Assembly (NCBI GenBank): GCA_022402505.1
Contig: JAKRSE010000165.1
Coordinates: forward strand, 1 to 21,802
Direction: 5' to 3'
Source: Fimbriimonadaceae bacterium
Lineage (GTDB): Bacteria > Armatimonadota > Fimbriimonadia > Fimbriimonadales > Fimbriimonadaceae
Length of the DNA stretch: 21,802 nt
Position 1 is the first letter of the stretch, and each line of letters begins with the position of its first letter. A program made the translations under genes and the position numbers. The notes under the pieces are model-generated. The model was given only the letters and a program-made list of their open reading frames with translations, had not been told where the DNA came from and did not search any database. Positions 14,370-20,339 of the stretch are shown here, in pieces.

Positions 14370-15578
14370 GTGGCCCGCCTAGGCTACTGGGCCCGCGATG
14401 CGGTCGATGGAGCGGTCGTCGTCGCTTATCGGGTGGAGGACACGGGTGCGAGGGCTCGTCGCCGCCTGAGTGGACGGCTCCGGGGCCGGCGGCTTCGAAC
14501 CGTGAGACTGGATCGCTTCGATCGATCGGCCGACCTCGCTCGGGAACTCTCCGCCGCTCTGCAGGCCAACGAAGGCGGCCTCGTCCATGTGCGCGGCTGG
14601 GAACGGGCCTTCTCCGGGCCGGAGGGGCCGGAGCGGCTCTACCGTTTCAACCTTCTGCGCGAAACCATCTTCGCCCCGCGCACGGCCCAGGTTTGGTGGA
14701 TGTCGGAGGACTTCCGCAACATCTTCATGCGCCACGCCCCGGACACCTGGTCATTCATGCAACTCCGGTTCTCGGTCGCCGAGGCGGACGAATACATCGA
14801 ACTCCCGCCGACCTTGGCCCGTATCGTGCGGTCTCAGCTTGGGCTGCGTCCCAACGAACAAGTTACCAGAAAGGCCTGGAGTTCGCTTGATGTCTTGGAC
14901 CTGAGCTTCCATGCGGTAGGTGATCCTGAGCTAGCGCACCTCTCTTCGCTTACGTGCATCAAGACTCTCTTTCTCGGCAACACGCGGATCTCGGACACCT
15001 CCCCCCTTTCCGAGCTGACGGCTCTAAAGTTTCTTTTCCTTAGCGACACGCGGGTCGCGGACGCATCACCACTCGCCGGACTCACGGCCTTGGAAACGCT
15101 TGATCTAAGTGGCACGCAAATCCTAGATGCCTCCCCACTCAGCAGCCTCACGGCCCTAAAGTCTCTTCTTCTCAGTTGAACCCAGGTCTCCGATGCCGCC
15201 CCACTCTCCGTTCTCAAGTCACTGAAGACTCTCTTTCTCGATGGCACACGGGTCTCAGATGCGTCGCCCCTTATGGGCCTTGCGGCTTTGAAGTCTCTTG
15301 GCCTAAGCGGCACACAGGTCTCAGATGCTTCGCCTCTTGCCAGCCTCACATCAATTCAGTTTCTACTTATAAACAATACAAGGATCTCAGAAGTTTCTCC
15401 CTTCGCAAGCCTTACGGCCCTGAGGTCAATTGACATGACAAATACGAGTGTCACAGATGTTCAGCCACTGATCAATCTGAAAGCTCTGACGACTTGTAAG
15501 CTGCCCGACGGAACATTCTGGTACCCCCAGAAGGAGCCGCCGCCCGCGAAGTACCTGCCGCGCTCCGCGGGCGGCTGA
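14370..15578 (+). pseudogene. Leucine-rich-repeat protein interrupted by one in-frame TGA
   Basis: One frame runs from GTG 14370 to TGA 15576-15578 (402 sense positions) but is broken by a single TGA at 15177-15179; the first part alone is 269 residues. Residues 1-165 form a non-repeat domain with GGLVHVRGWERAF, then RLYRFNLLRETIF and HAPDTWSFMQLRF. This resembles, from memory, segments next to repeats in bacterial NTPase-linked proteins. Then come LRR units with consensus LTALKSLxLSGTQVSDASPL. The TGA replaces the variable residue after LS; the frame is intact on both sides, so nonsense mutation, readthrough, or two separate products (ATG at 15273) are all possible. No start with a good ribosome-binding site is visible: GGGGAGG lies at 14324-14330 but no start codon follows at usual spacing. 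Base composition drops to 26/60 G+C at 15361-15420, suggesting acquisition by transfer. Confidence 0.7.
14949..15476 (+). repeat. Eight tandem 66-bp leucine-rich-repeat units
   Basis: Units start at 14949, 15015, 15081, 15147, 15213, 15279, 15345 and 15411, a strict 66-bp (22-residue) period, with partial units on either side. Codon 11 of the units reads AAC, GAC, GGC, TGA, GGC, GGC, AAT, AAT in order, so the stop in unit 4 occupies a position that is otherwise Asn, Asp or Gly. Confidence 0.9.
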
Positions 15579-15588
15579 GTCACGCCGA

Positions 15589-15981
15589 CTACCCGCCCGA
15601 GACTCGTTTGCCGATCTTGTCGCCGAAGGGGAGGCCGGTCCATTCGCCCATGCTGGCCTTGCGGCCGACGAGGACGGGGGCGATGAAGCCGCGCAGGCCG
15701 ATGTAGAGGGCGGCCAGGCCGGTGACCACGGCGAGGGGGAGGCCGATGACCGTGCTCGCCAGGAAGGTGGTCAGGCCGATCAGGATCCAGAGCAGCACCG
15801 CGTTGATGAGGTGGAAGAAGAAGACCTGCGCCCCGTGGAAGGCGGCGAACTTGTCGTTCTTGTGGGTGAGCCACACCGCCAGGCCGACGAGCCAGCCGAT
15901 GGTGTAGGCGCTGAACACGTTGACGGCGACCGAGCCGAAGTGGGCGACGGCTGCCCAGAAGCGATCTTCGCGGGATGGCAT
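15589..15981 (-). CDS. DUF4870 (Tic20-like) small membrane protein
   Basis: 130 residues. The order is that of DUF4870: an N-terminal EDRFWAAVAHFG, a first hydrophobic segment (~17-38), the polar HKNDKFAAFHGAQVFFFHL, then two more hydrophobic segments (~58-80 and 82-105). Three membrane helices are expected, in the cytoplasmic membrane. The family has no settled function. The ATG (complement 15979-15981) is only 6 nt from a long hairpin; the one SD-like stretch (GAGGT) lies inside the hairpin's downstream arm, 12 nt before the start. It is downstream of rpsR on the same strand and convergent with the LRR gene, with 10 nt between stops. Confidence 0.8.
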   Translation of the reverse strand: MPSREDRFWAAVAHFGSVAVNVFSAYTIGWLVGLAVWLTHKNDKFAAFHGAQVFFFHLINAVLLWILIGLTTFLASTVIGLPLAVVTGLAALYIGLRGFIAPVLVGRKASMGEWTGLPFGDKIGKRVSGG

Positions 15982-15987
15982 GAGAAA

Positions 15988-16022
15988 TCAGGGACCTCGT
16001 CAGCGATTGACGGGGCCCCTGA
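15988..16022 (-). terminator. 15-bp hairpin between rpsR and the DUF4870 gene
   Basis: On the minus strand the arms TCAGGGGCCCCGTCA and TGACGAGGTCCCTGA flank a 5-nt loop. They pair over 15 positions with one G-T wobble and one C-A mismatch. TTTCTC follows at once. It looks like an intrinsic terminator or attenuator of rpsR, but it also abuts the next start codon and covers its only SD-like sequence. Confidence 0.6.
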
Positions 16023-16046
16023 GGTTCGGTTGCAGCGGGAGGGATT

Positions 16047-16418
16047 TCAGCCCTGGTCGAGGTCTCGCTCGCGGCGGCGCATGGAGCGTCGGGTGAGCAG
16101 TTCGTCGTTCTGGTCGGTGACGACGAAGGGCAGGAGGGCCATTTCCCGGGCCATCTTCACGGCCTTGGCGACCATCCGCTGCTGCTTGGCGGTGCAGCCG
16201 GTCTGTCGGCTGGGCATGATCTTGCCGCGATCGGTCAGGAAGGAGCGGAGAAGCTCGATGTCCTTGTAATCGACGTACTCGATCTTGTTGAGGGTCAGGA
16301 TGCTGGTGCGGCGGCGCTTGCGGCTGCGGGGGCGGCCTTCGTTGCGCCCGTCCATGCTGTTGTCGACGGCGGCCTTTTCGGCTGCCGGATCCATCGAATA
16401 CTTTGCCTCTTCGCTCAT
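16047..16418 (-). CDS. rpsR: Small ribosomal subunit protein bS18, with extended ends
   Basis: 123 residues, longer than the usual 70-80. The S18 core spans about residues 34-100 (ILTLNKIEYVDYKDIELLRS, then RGKIMPSRQTGCTAKQQRM and AREMALLPFV). It binds 16S rRNA in the platform of the 30S subunit with bS6. The N-terminal extension (~33 residues, charged) and the C-terminal extension (~23 residues, ending RRSMRRRERDLDQG) are unusual. The zinc-binding cysteines of some S18 forms are absent (the position reads RTSIL). The common neighbours rpsF, ssb and rplI are missing here; the gene has its own upstream region with an extended -10 element and is followed by a hairpin and the DUF4870 gene. Confidence 0.93.
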   Translation of the reverse strand: MSEEAKYSMDPAAEKAAVDNSMDGRNEGRPRSRKRRRTSILTLNKIEYVDYKDIELLRSFLTDRGKIMPSRQTGCTAKQQRMVAKAVKMAREMALLPFVVTDQNDELLTRRSMRRRERDLDQG

Positions 16419-16464
16419 GGTCTCAATCGCCCCAGGCTGCGGTTGCGCCGGGGAAGCAGGGAGG

Positions 16465-16473
16465 ATTGTGACA
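16465..16473 (-). promoter_or_regulatory. Extended -10 promoter of rpsR
   Basis: On the minus strand TGTCACAAT matches the TGN-hexamer form seen before tRNA-His and the ATPase gene. Transcription would start near 16458, giving a leader of about 40 nt. Confidence 0.45.
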
Positions 16474-16814
16474 CAGGCAGGCGGGGCGGCCAGGGTCCCG
16501 GCGGGTTTGCCGGCCGGAGTCCTTGCCGGCCGGCAGGATCGCCGGAAGCAGCAGGGGCCGGCAATCTGGGCAGGCCGAACCCATGCGTCATCGGGAATTC
16601 ATCCTGTGCAGCCCGTGAATGAGGTTCTCTGGGTCTGCAAAGACAAATGAGGCGGCGGCCTTTCGGGGTCGTTCCTCCATCCCTCCAGCCCACGGGTCGG
16701 CCGCCCACCGGCCCGCTTTCCCTTCGGCGCTCGGCGGAGTCTTGCTCCTCACCCCTCCCAGCGGGGGCAGACTCCCCGGCGCCGGTTCCTTCCGGGCCCG
16801 GTCGTTCGGCGAAG

Positions 16815-16820
16815 TATCAT
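16815..16820 (+). promoter_or_regulatory. -10 hexamer of the ferritin gene, probable leaderless start
   Basis: TATCAT ends 7 nt before the ATG at 16828. The TTAGGAG in between contains AGGAG directly abutting the ATG, too close to act as a normal ribosome-binding site, so a leaderless or near-leaderless transcript is more likely. Confidence 0.4.
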
Positions 16821-16827
16821 TTAGGAG

Positions 16828-17310
16828 ATGATCAGCGCAAAGTTGGCCGAGATGCTCACGAAGCAGATCGGCAGCGAATTGACGGCCCACCAGCAGTACA
16901 TGGCGATCTCGCTGTGGTTCCATCGGCAGAGCCTGGATCGCTGGGCGGCCCTGTTCCGGTCCCAGTCGCTGGAAGAGGCTCAGCACGCGAGCAAGATCAT
17001 GCAGTTCCTGCTGGATGTGGATGTCGAGTTCGACCTTCCGGCGATCGCTCCGGCCTCCACCCGATTCGAGAACGCCATGGCGGCGGTGGAGGCGGCCCAG
17101 CGGAGCGAGGCTCGCGTCTCCGGCGAGTTCAAGGCGATGGCTCAGGCGGCGATCGCCGAAGGCGACACCACCGCCTTCCAGTTCCTGCAGTGGTTCATCG
17201 CCGAGCAGGTGGAAGAGGAGAGCAAGATGTCCAAGATCAAGGACCTGGTCGCCAGCGGCATCAACCTCTTCCAGGCCGAAGCCCTGCTGGACTCCTTCGA
17301 CGAGGAGTGA
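16828..17310 (+). CDS. Bacterial non-haem ferritin
   Basis: 160 residues, close to E. coli FtnA in length. Ferritin assembles as a hollow 24-mer in the cytoplasm, oxidises Fe(II) at a di-iron centre and stores it as mineral. The ferroxidase ligands fall at the same numbers as in FtnA: E17 (GSELTAHQQY), E50 and H53 (SLEEAQHA), E94, and Q127 and E130 in LQWFIAEQVEEE. There is no haem-ligand methionine pattern or DNA-binding tail, so it is a ferritin rather than bacterioferritin or Dps. It is a single gene with its own promoter; no Fur-like box was recognised. Confidence 0.93.
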   Translation: MISAKLAEMLTKQIGSELTAHQQYMAISLWFHRQSLDRWAALFRSQSLEEAQHASKIMQFLLDVDVEFDLPAIAPASTRFENAMAAVEAAQRSEARVSGEFKAMAQAAIAEGDTTAFQFLQWFIAEQVEEESKMSKIKDLVASGINLFQAEALLDSFDEE

Positions 17311-17344
17311 GGCCCTCGGCCGGCACGGCCGGAAAGCCTGACGC

Positions 17345-17378
17345 AAAAAAACCCCGCCGTGAGATGAAATCGGCGGGG
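17345..17378 (-). terminator. Rho-independent terminator on the minus strand
   Basis: On the minus strand CCCCGCCG (17371-17378) and CGGCGGGG (17352-17359) form an 8-bp GC stem with an 11-nt loop, followed by seven Ts (17345-17351). The nearest upstream gene on that strand is tRNA-Met, about 160 nt away, so it likely ends that transcript; it may also block readthrough into the ferritin gene. Confidence 0.85.
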
Positions 17379-17535
17379 AATGAGTGCAATGGGTGTGTTG
17401 CGTTTTGTGCAGATGATGCTTTCTCGATGAAAAGCGTCTCCACCTATCAAGACGTGCCGAGACGGAGGCGGGTTCCCACAATTCAGCCGGCGAGCCTGGG
17501 TCGGCTGTGGAGAACCGAGATCGGGGTGGAAGAAG

Positions 17536-17612
17536 TGGTAGCGACGCGCGGACTCGAACCGCGGACCTAACGGGTATGAACCGTTCGCTCTAACCAGCTG
17601 AGCTACGTCGCC
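17536..17612 (-). tRNA. tRNA-Met (anticodon CAT), CCA encoded
   Basis: The minus strand folds as acceptor GGCGACG/CGTCGCT (terminal G-T pair), D-arm GCTC/GAGC, anticodon arm AACGG-TTCATAC-CCGTT and T-arm CGCGG-TTCGAGT-CCGCG, followed by A and an encoded CCA. The anticodon stem lacks the three G-C pairs of initiator tRNA, and position 1-72 is G-T, so it is elongator Met. A lysidine-modified Ile tRNA cannot be excluded from sequence alone. Confidence 0.93.
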
Positions 17613-17625
17613 GTGACGATCAAAG

Positions 17626-17631
17626 ATGATA
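17626..17631 (-). promoter_or_regulatory. -10 hexamer of tRNA-Met
   Basis: TATCAT on the minus strand, preceded by GGAG, ends 13 nt before the tRNA. The same hexamer and preceding G occur before acpP and ferritin. Confidence 0.45.
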
Positions 17632-17730
17632 CTCCGGTCGCGGAACCGGTCAGAGGGACGGTCGGTCCCCGGACTTCCGGACTCTTTGACTCGGGCGCGA
17701 AGCCGTACCGCCCGGACCAAACGTCCAAAC

Positions 17731-17768
17731 ATTCAGGCGCTGAATCGCCTCTGCCTGTTGCGTTTTGT
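17731..17768. promoter_or_regulatory. Palindrome and 13-bp direct repeat in the recA upstream region
   Basis: The 224 bases between tRNA-Met and recA contain no gene. They hold the 6-bp-arm palindrome ATTCAG-GCG-CTGAAT (17731-17745). They also hold TGTTGCGTTTTGT (17756-17768), which is an exact copy of 17396-17408 downstream of the tRNA. A TACCAT hexamer at 17770-17775 could be a -10 element. None matches the known Gram-negative or Gram-positive LexA boxes, so an operator role is only a suggestion. Confidence 0.3.
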
Positions 17769-17836
17769 CTACCATTTGTGGAACACTTTGGCAGACGCAG
17801 GCGGAGGAGAGACGCAGGGCCGTCGGGTTGCAAGGC

Positions 17837-18862
17837 ATGGCAGAAGGGAACAAGGACCGAGAAAGGGCGCTGGAATCGGCCCTGGCGGGGATCGAAAAGA
17901 GCTTCGGCAAGGGGGCGATCATGCGCCTGGGAGCGGCCGAGCGGGAAGCGGTGGACGCGATTTCTACCGGCAGTCTGGGCCTGGATGCCGCCCTGGGAAT
18001 CGGCGGGCTGCCTCGCGGCCGAATCACCGAAATCTACGGGGCGGAATCCAGCGGCAAGACGACCCTAGCTCTGCACTGCGTCGCCGAGGCCCAGAAGGCC
18101 GGGGGCATGGCCCTCTTTGTGGATGCCGAGCACGCCCTGGACACGGACTACGCCCAGGCTCTGGGAGTGGACATCGACCGGCTCTACATCGCCCAGCCCA
18201 GCAACGGCGAGGAGGCCCTGGAGATCATGGATGCCATGGTCCGGAGCGGGGCGATGGACATCGTGGTCCTGGACTCGGTGGCGGCCCTGGTGCCCAAGGC
18301 GGAGATCGAAGGCGAGATGGGCGATTCCCATGTCGGCCTGCAGGCCCGCATGATGAGCCAGGCGCTCCGAAAGCTGGGCGGCAACATGAATCGAACCCGC
18401 ACGGCGGCGATCTTCATCAACCAGCTTCGCGAGAAGATCGGGGTGATGTTCGGCAATCCGGAGACGACTCCCGGCGGCCGCGCCCTGAAGTTCTGGTCCT
18501 CGGTGCGCCTGGAGGTTCGCCGCGGCGAGATCATCAAGTCCGGAGTCGATTCGACCGGAGCCAAGACCAAGGTCAAGGTGGTGAAGAACAAGGTCGCACC
18601 GCCGTTCAAGACGACCGAGTTCGAGGTCGCATTCGGCCGCGGGATCGTGAAGTCGGCCGACATTCTCGACCTCGCCGTGGAAAAGGGCCTGGTGACGAAG
18701 GCCGGCTCCTTCTTCAGCTGCGGCGACACTCGGCTGGGTCAGGGGCGGGAGAACGCCAAGACCTTCCTGGAAGAGAATCCGGAGATGATGCTGGACCTTG
18801 AGTCCAAGCTCCGGCACATGCTGGGAATCAAGGGAGCCAAGGCGCCGCAGCCTGCGGAGTGA
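17837..18862 (+). CDS. recA: Recombinase RecA
   Basis: 341 residues from ATG 17837, with AAGG close upstream; the frame is open earlier but RecA homology begins here. RecA forms filaments on single-stranded DNA, drives strand exchange and triggers LexA self-cleavage. Walker A is GAESSGKTT (68-76, K74). Other conserved blocks are FVDAEHALD, the Walker B strand IVVLDSVAALVPKAEIEGEM, the loop-2 region MSQALRKLGG and FINQLREKIGVMFGNPETTP. The C-terminal tail is short and only mildly acidic. There is no intein. It overlaps recX by 4 nt (GTGA) and heads the recA-recX-rny-like-ymdB operon. Confidence 0.98.
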   Translation: MAEGNKDRERALESALAGIEKSFGKGAIMRLGAAEREAVDAISTGSLGLDAALGIGGLPRGRITEIYGAESSGKTTLALHCVAEAQKAGGMALFVDAEHALDTDYAQALGVDIDRLYIAQPSNGEEALEIMDAMVRSGAMDIVVLDSVAALVPKAEIEGEMGDSHVGLQARMMSQALRKLGGNMNRTRTAAIFINQLREKIGVMFGNPETTPGGRALKFWSSVRLEVRRGEIIKSGVDSTGAKTKVKVVKNKVAPPFKTTEFEVAFGRGIVKSADILDLAVEKGLVTKAGSFFSCGDTRLGQGRENAKTFLEENPEMMLDLESKLRHMLGIKGAKAPQPAE

Positions 18863-19278
18863 AGACGGCCCTTCAGCTGGGGGTCGACCTGCTGAAGCGG
18901 CGAGACCGTTCGTGCTACGAGGTGAGGGAGGCCCTTGAACGGGCGGGGCATCCGCCGGAAGAGATCGCCGCCGCCCTCGCCCGCCTCTCCGAGCGAGGCT
19001 ATCTGAACGATGCACGACTGGCTGAATCCGAGGCAGAACGCCTGCGGGGGAAGGGCTGGGGACCGTTGCGGGTCGCGGCCGAAATGCAGAAGCGCGGTCT
19101 GCCTCCGGTCGAGTTCCAGGGCGATGAGGCCGAGGACGCCCGGCTGGCCCTGGAGGAGGCTGGGCGGATCTCTCAGGGTCCCGCTCGCGCCGCCCGTTGG
19201 CTGCTCTCGCGAGGGTTCAATCAAGAGGCCGTGGAGCGGGTCGTCAGCGAGCTGTTTCCCCTGGATTCCTTTGGATGA
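18859..19278 (+). CDS. recX: Regulatory protein RecX
   Basis: 139 residues starting at the GTG that overlaps the recA stop (GTGA). RecX binds RecA filaments and limits their extension and ATPase activity. The three-helix repeats are visible: SCYEVREALERAGHPPEEI, then LARLSERGYLNDARLAESEA and GWGPLRVAAEMQKRGLPP. The end (AARWLLSRGFNQEAVERVV) is the last repeat. It is shorter than many RecX proteins because the leading region before the first repeat is only about 15 residues. Position directly after recA supports the call. Its stop overlaps the next start as ATGA. Confidence 0.9.
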   Translation: MKTALQLGVDLLKRRDRSCYEVREALERAGHPPEEIAAALARLSERGYLNDARLAESEAERLRGKGWGPLRVAAEMQKRGLPPVEFQGDEAEDARLALEEAGRISQGPARAARWLLSRGFNQEAVERVVSELFPLDSFG

Positions 19279-20339
19279 TCGAATGGGCCGCCCTGATCGT
19301 CGCCGTCGCCTCGCTCGTCGTGTCGGCGCTCATTCTGCTTCAACTCCGCAAAGGGGAGGAGCCCATCCCTGGCCCTTCTCGATCTCCAGCCGAGGCATGG
19401 GAGGCGGCCGTCCTCTCCCACCGCCCCGGCCCGATCAGGAGCTGGACCTCCTGCCAGGTCCGGCTTTGGCACCCTGATCAGAAGGCCATGCTCATCGGGC
19501 GAGGCGGCGCGAATCACCGGGCCTTTGAGCATGCGACCGGCGTGGACCTGGTCATCGACGAGTCTCCTCAGTCGGTGACCCTCTCCAGCTTCGAGCCCCG
19601 CCGCCGAGAAGCCGCCCGGCTCGCCCTTTTGAACCTGCTGGCCGAGGGTCGGATCCATCCGGAATCCATCGAGAACGCGTGGCGGGAGGCGGAGGAGGCT
19701 CTGGCGAGGCATCTTGTCGAGGCAACCCGTGCCGACCTGGCCCAGCTTCGGGCCCCAACCCTGCCGGATGCGGTCATCGCCGCCCTCGCCGACTCACGGG
19801 TGACCCTCACCGAAGGAGGGCTGCTCTGGGATCGGCTTCGCGAGTGCTTCCTTCTGGCCCGATCCATGGCCGCCGAGCTTGGGGTCGAGGACCTCTCCCC
19901 AGCCGCCTTGATCTCCGGGCTGGGCCCGCTGCTTCCCGGTTCCGGACCGAGCCACCTTCGGCTGCTTGAGGCGGGTCTTCCGCCGAACATCTCTGAAGCC
20001 GCCGTCCGGCTGGCCCTCAACTCCGGTCCGACTCAGCCGGCCGACCAGCCGCTCTTTTGGGCTCGAGACGCCGTTCAGGATCGTCCGGGCGCCGATCGGA
20101 CCGCCGGCCACCGTCGGCGGCGGGAGTTGGAAAGGCTGGAACGGTCGCTCCGGGAAATTCCCGGGGTCGGGCAGGCCCTTGTTTCCGAAGGCGGACGCCG
20201 GATCTGGCTCTGGTGCCCGCTGGGAGAGGCCGATCGCGTTCTGGGCCAGGCCCGCGAGGCGATCCGGTCGGTGCTCGAGCCCGAAACAGGTGCCAGAATC
20301 CACCTGATCGAAGAGGCCAGAAGGATCGAGGATGCCTGA
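19275..20339 (+). CDS. RNase Y-like protein lacking HD active site and coiled coil
   Basis: 354 residues (RNase Y is usually about 510-530). The ATG overlaps the recX stop as ATGA. Residues 5-24 are a membrane anchor as in RNase Y. The long coiled coil is missing; only ~40 residues precede the KH domain. KH spans ~62-130, with GxxG as IGRGG (75-79) and the very RNase Y-like GVDLVIDESPQSVTLSSFEP and EGRIHPESIE. The HD region (~165-275) aligns by flanks, but LLHDIGK reads LISGLGP (212-218) and the earlier KHS histidine is WDR (185-187). The HHGDEEP block also reads LNSGPTQP (248-255). The C-terminal KH-like tail (RRRELERLERSLREIPGVGQ onward) is kept. It is unlikely to be a nuclease; it may be an RNA-binding membrane protein. 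Next to ymdB, the usual rny partner. Confidence 0.85.
   Translation: MIEWAALIVAVASLVVSALILLQLRKGEEPIPGPSRSPAEAWEAAVLSHRPGPIRSWTSCQVRLWHPDQKAMLIGRGGANHRAFEHATGVDLVIDESPQSVTLSSFEPRRREAARLALLNLLAEGRIHPESIENAWREAEEALARHLVEATRADLAQLRAPTLPDAVIAALADSRVTLTEGGLLWDRLRECFLLARSMAAELGVEDLSPAALISGLGPLLPGSGPSHLRLLEAGLPPNISEAAVRLALNSGPTQPADQPLFWARDAVQDRPGADRTAGHRRRRELERLERSLREIPGVGQALVSEGGRRIWLWCPLGEADRVLGQAREAIRSVLEPETGARIHLIEEARRIEDA

Larger units (their letters stand above)
16419..16827. other. Intergenic region between rpsR and ferritin; no gene seen
   Basis: The 409 bases separate two divergent genes. Frames crossing it are Pro/Arg-rich with no recognisable domain, ribosome-binding site or conserved start, and I regard them as chance. 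It holds the rpsR promoter (16465-16473), a direct repeat TTGCCGGCCGG at 16507-16517 and 16523-16533 (each self-complementary), and the ferritin -10 hexamer at its right end. No RNA gene could be folded by eye. Confidence 0.6.

Noticed and set aside
16415..16708. 97-codon minus-strand frame upstream of rpsR
   Set aside because: Pro/Arg-rich with no domain, and it spans the apparent rpsR promoter.
17261..17443. 60-codon minus-strand frame near the ferritin terminator
   Set aside because: It crosses the intrinsic terminator and the end of the ferritin gene, with no family resemblance.
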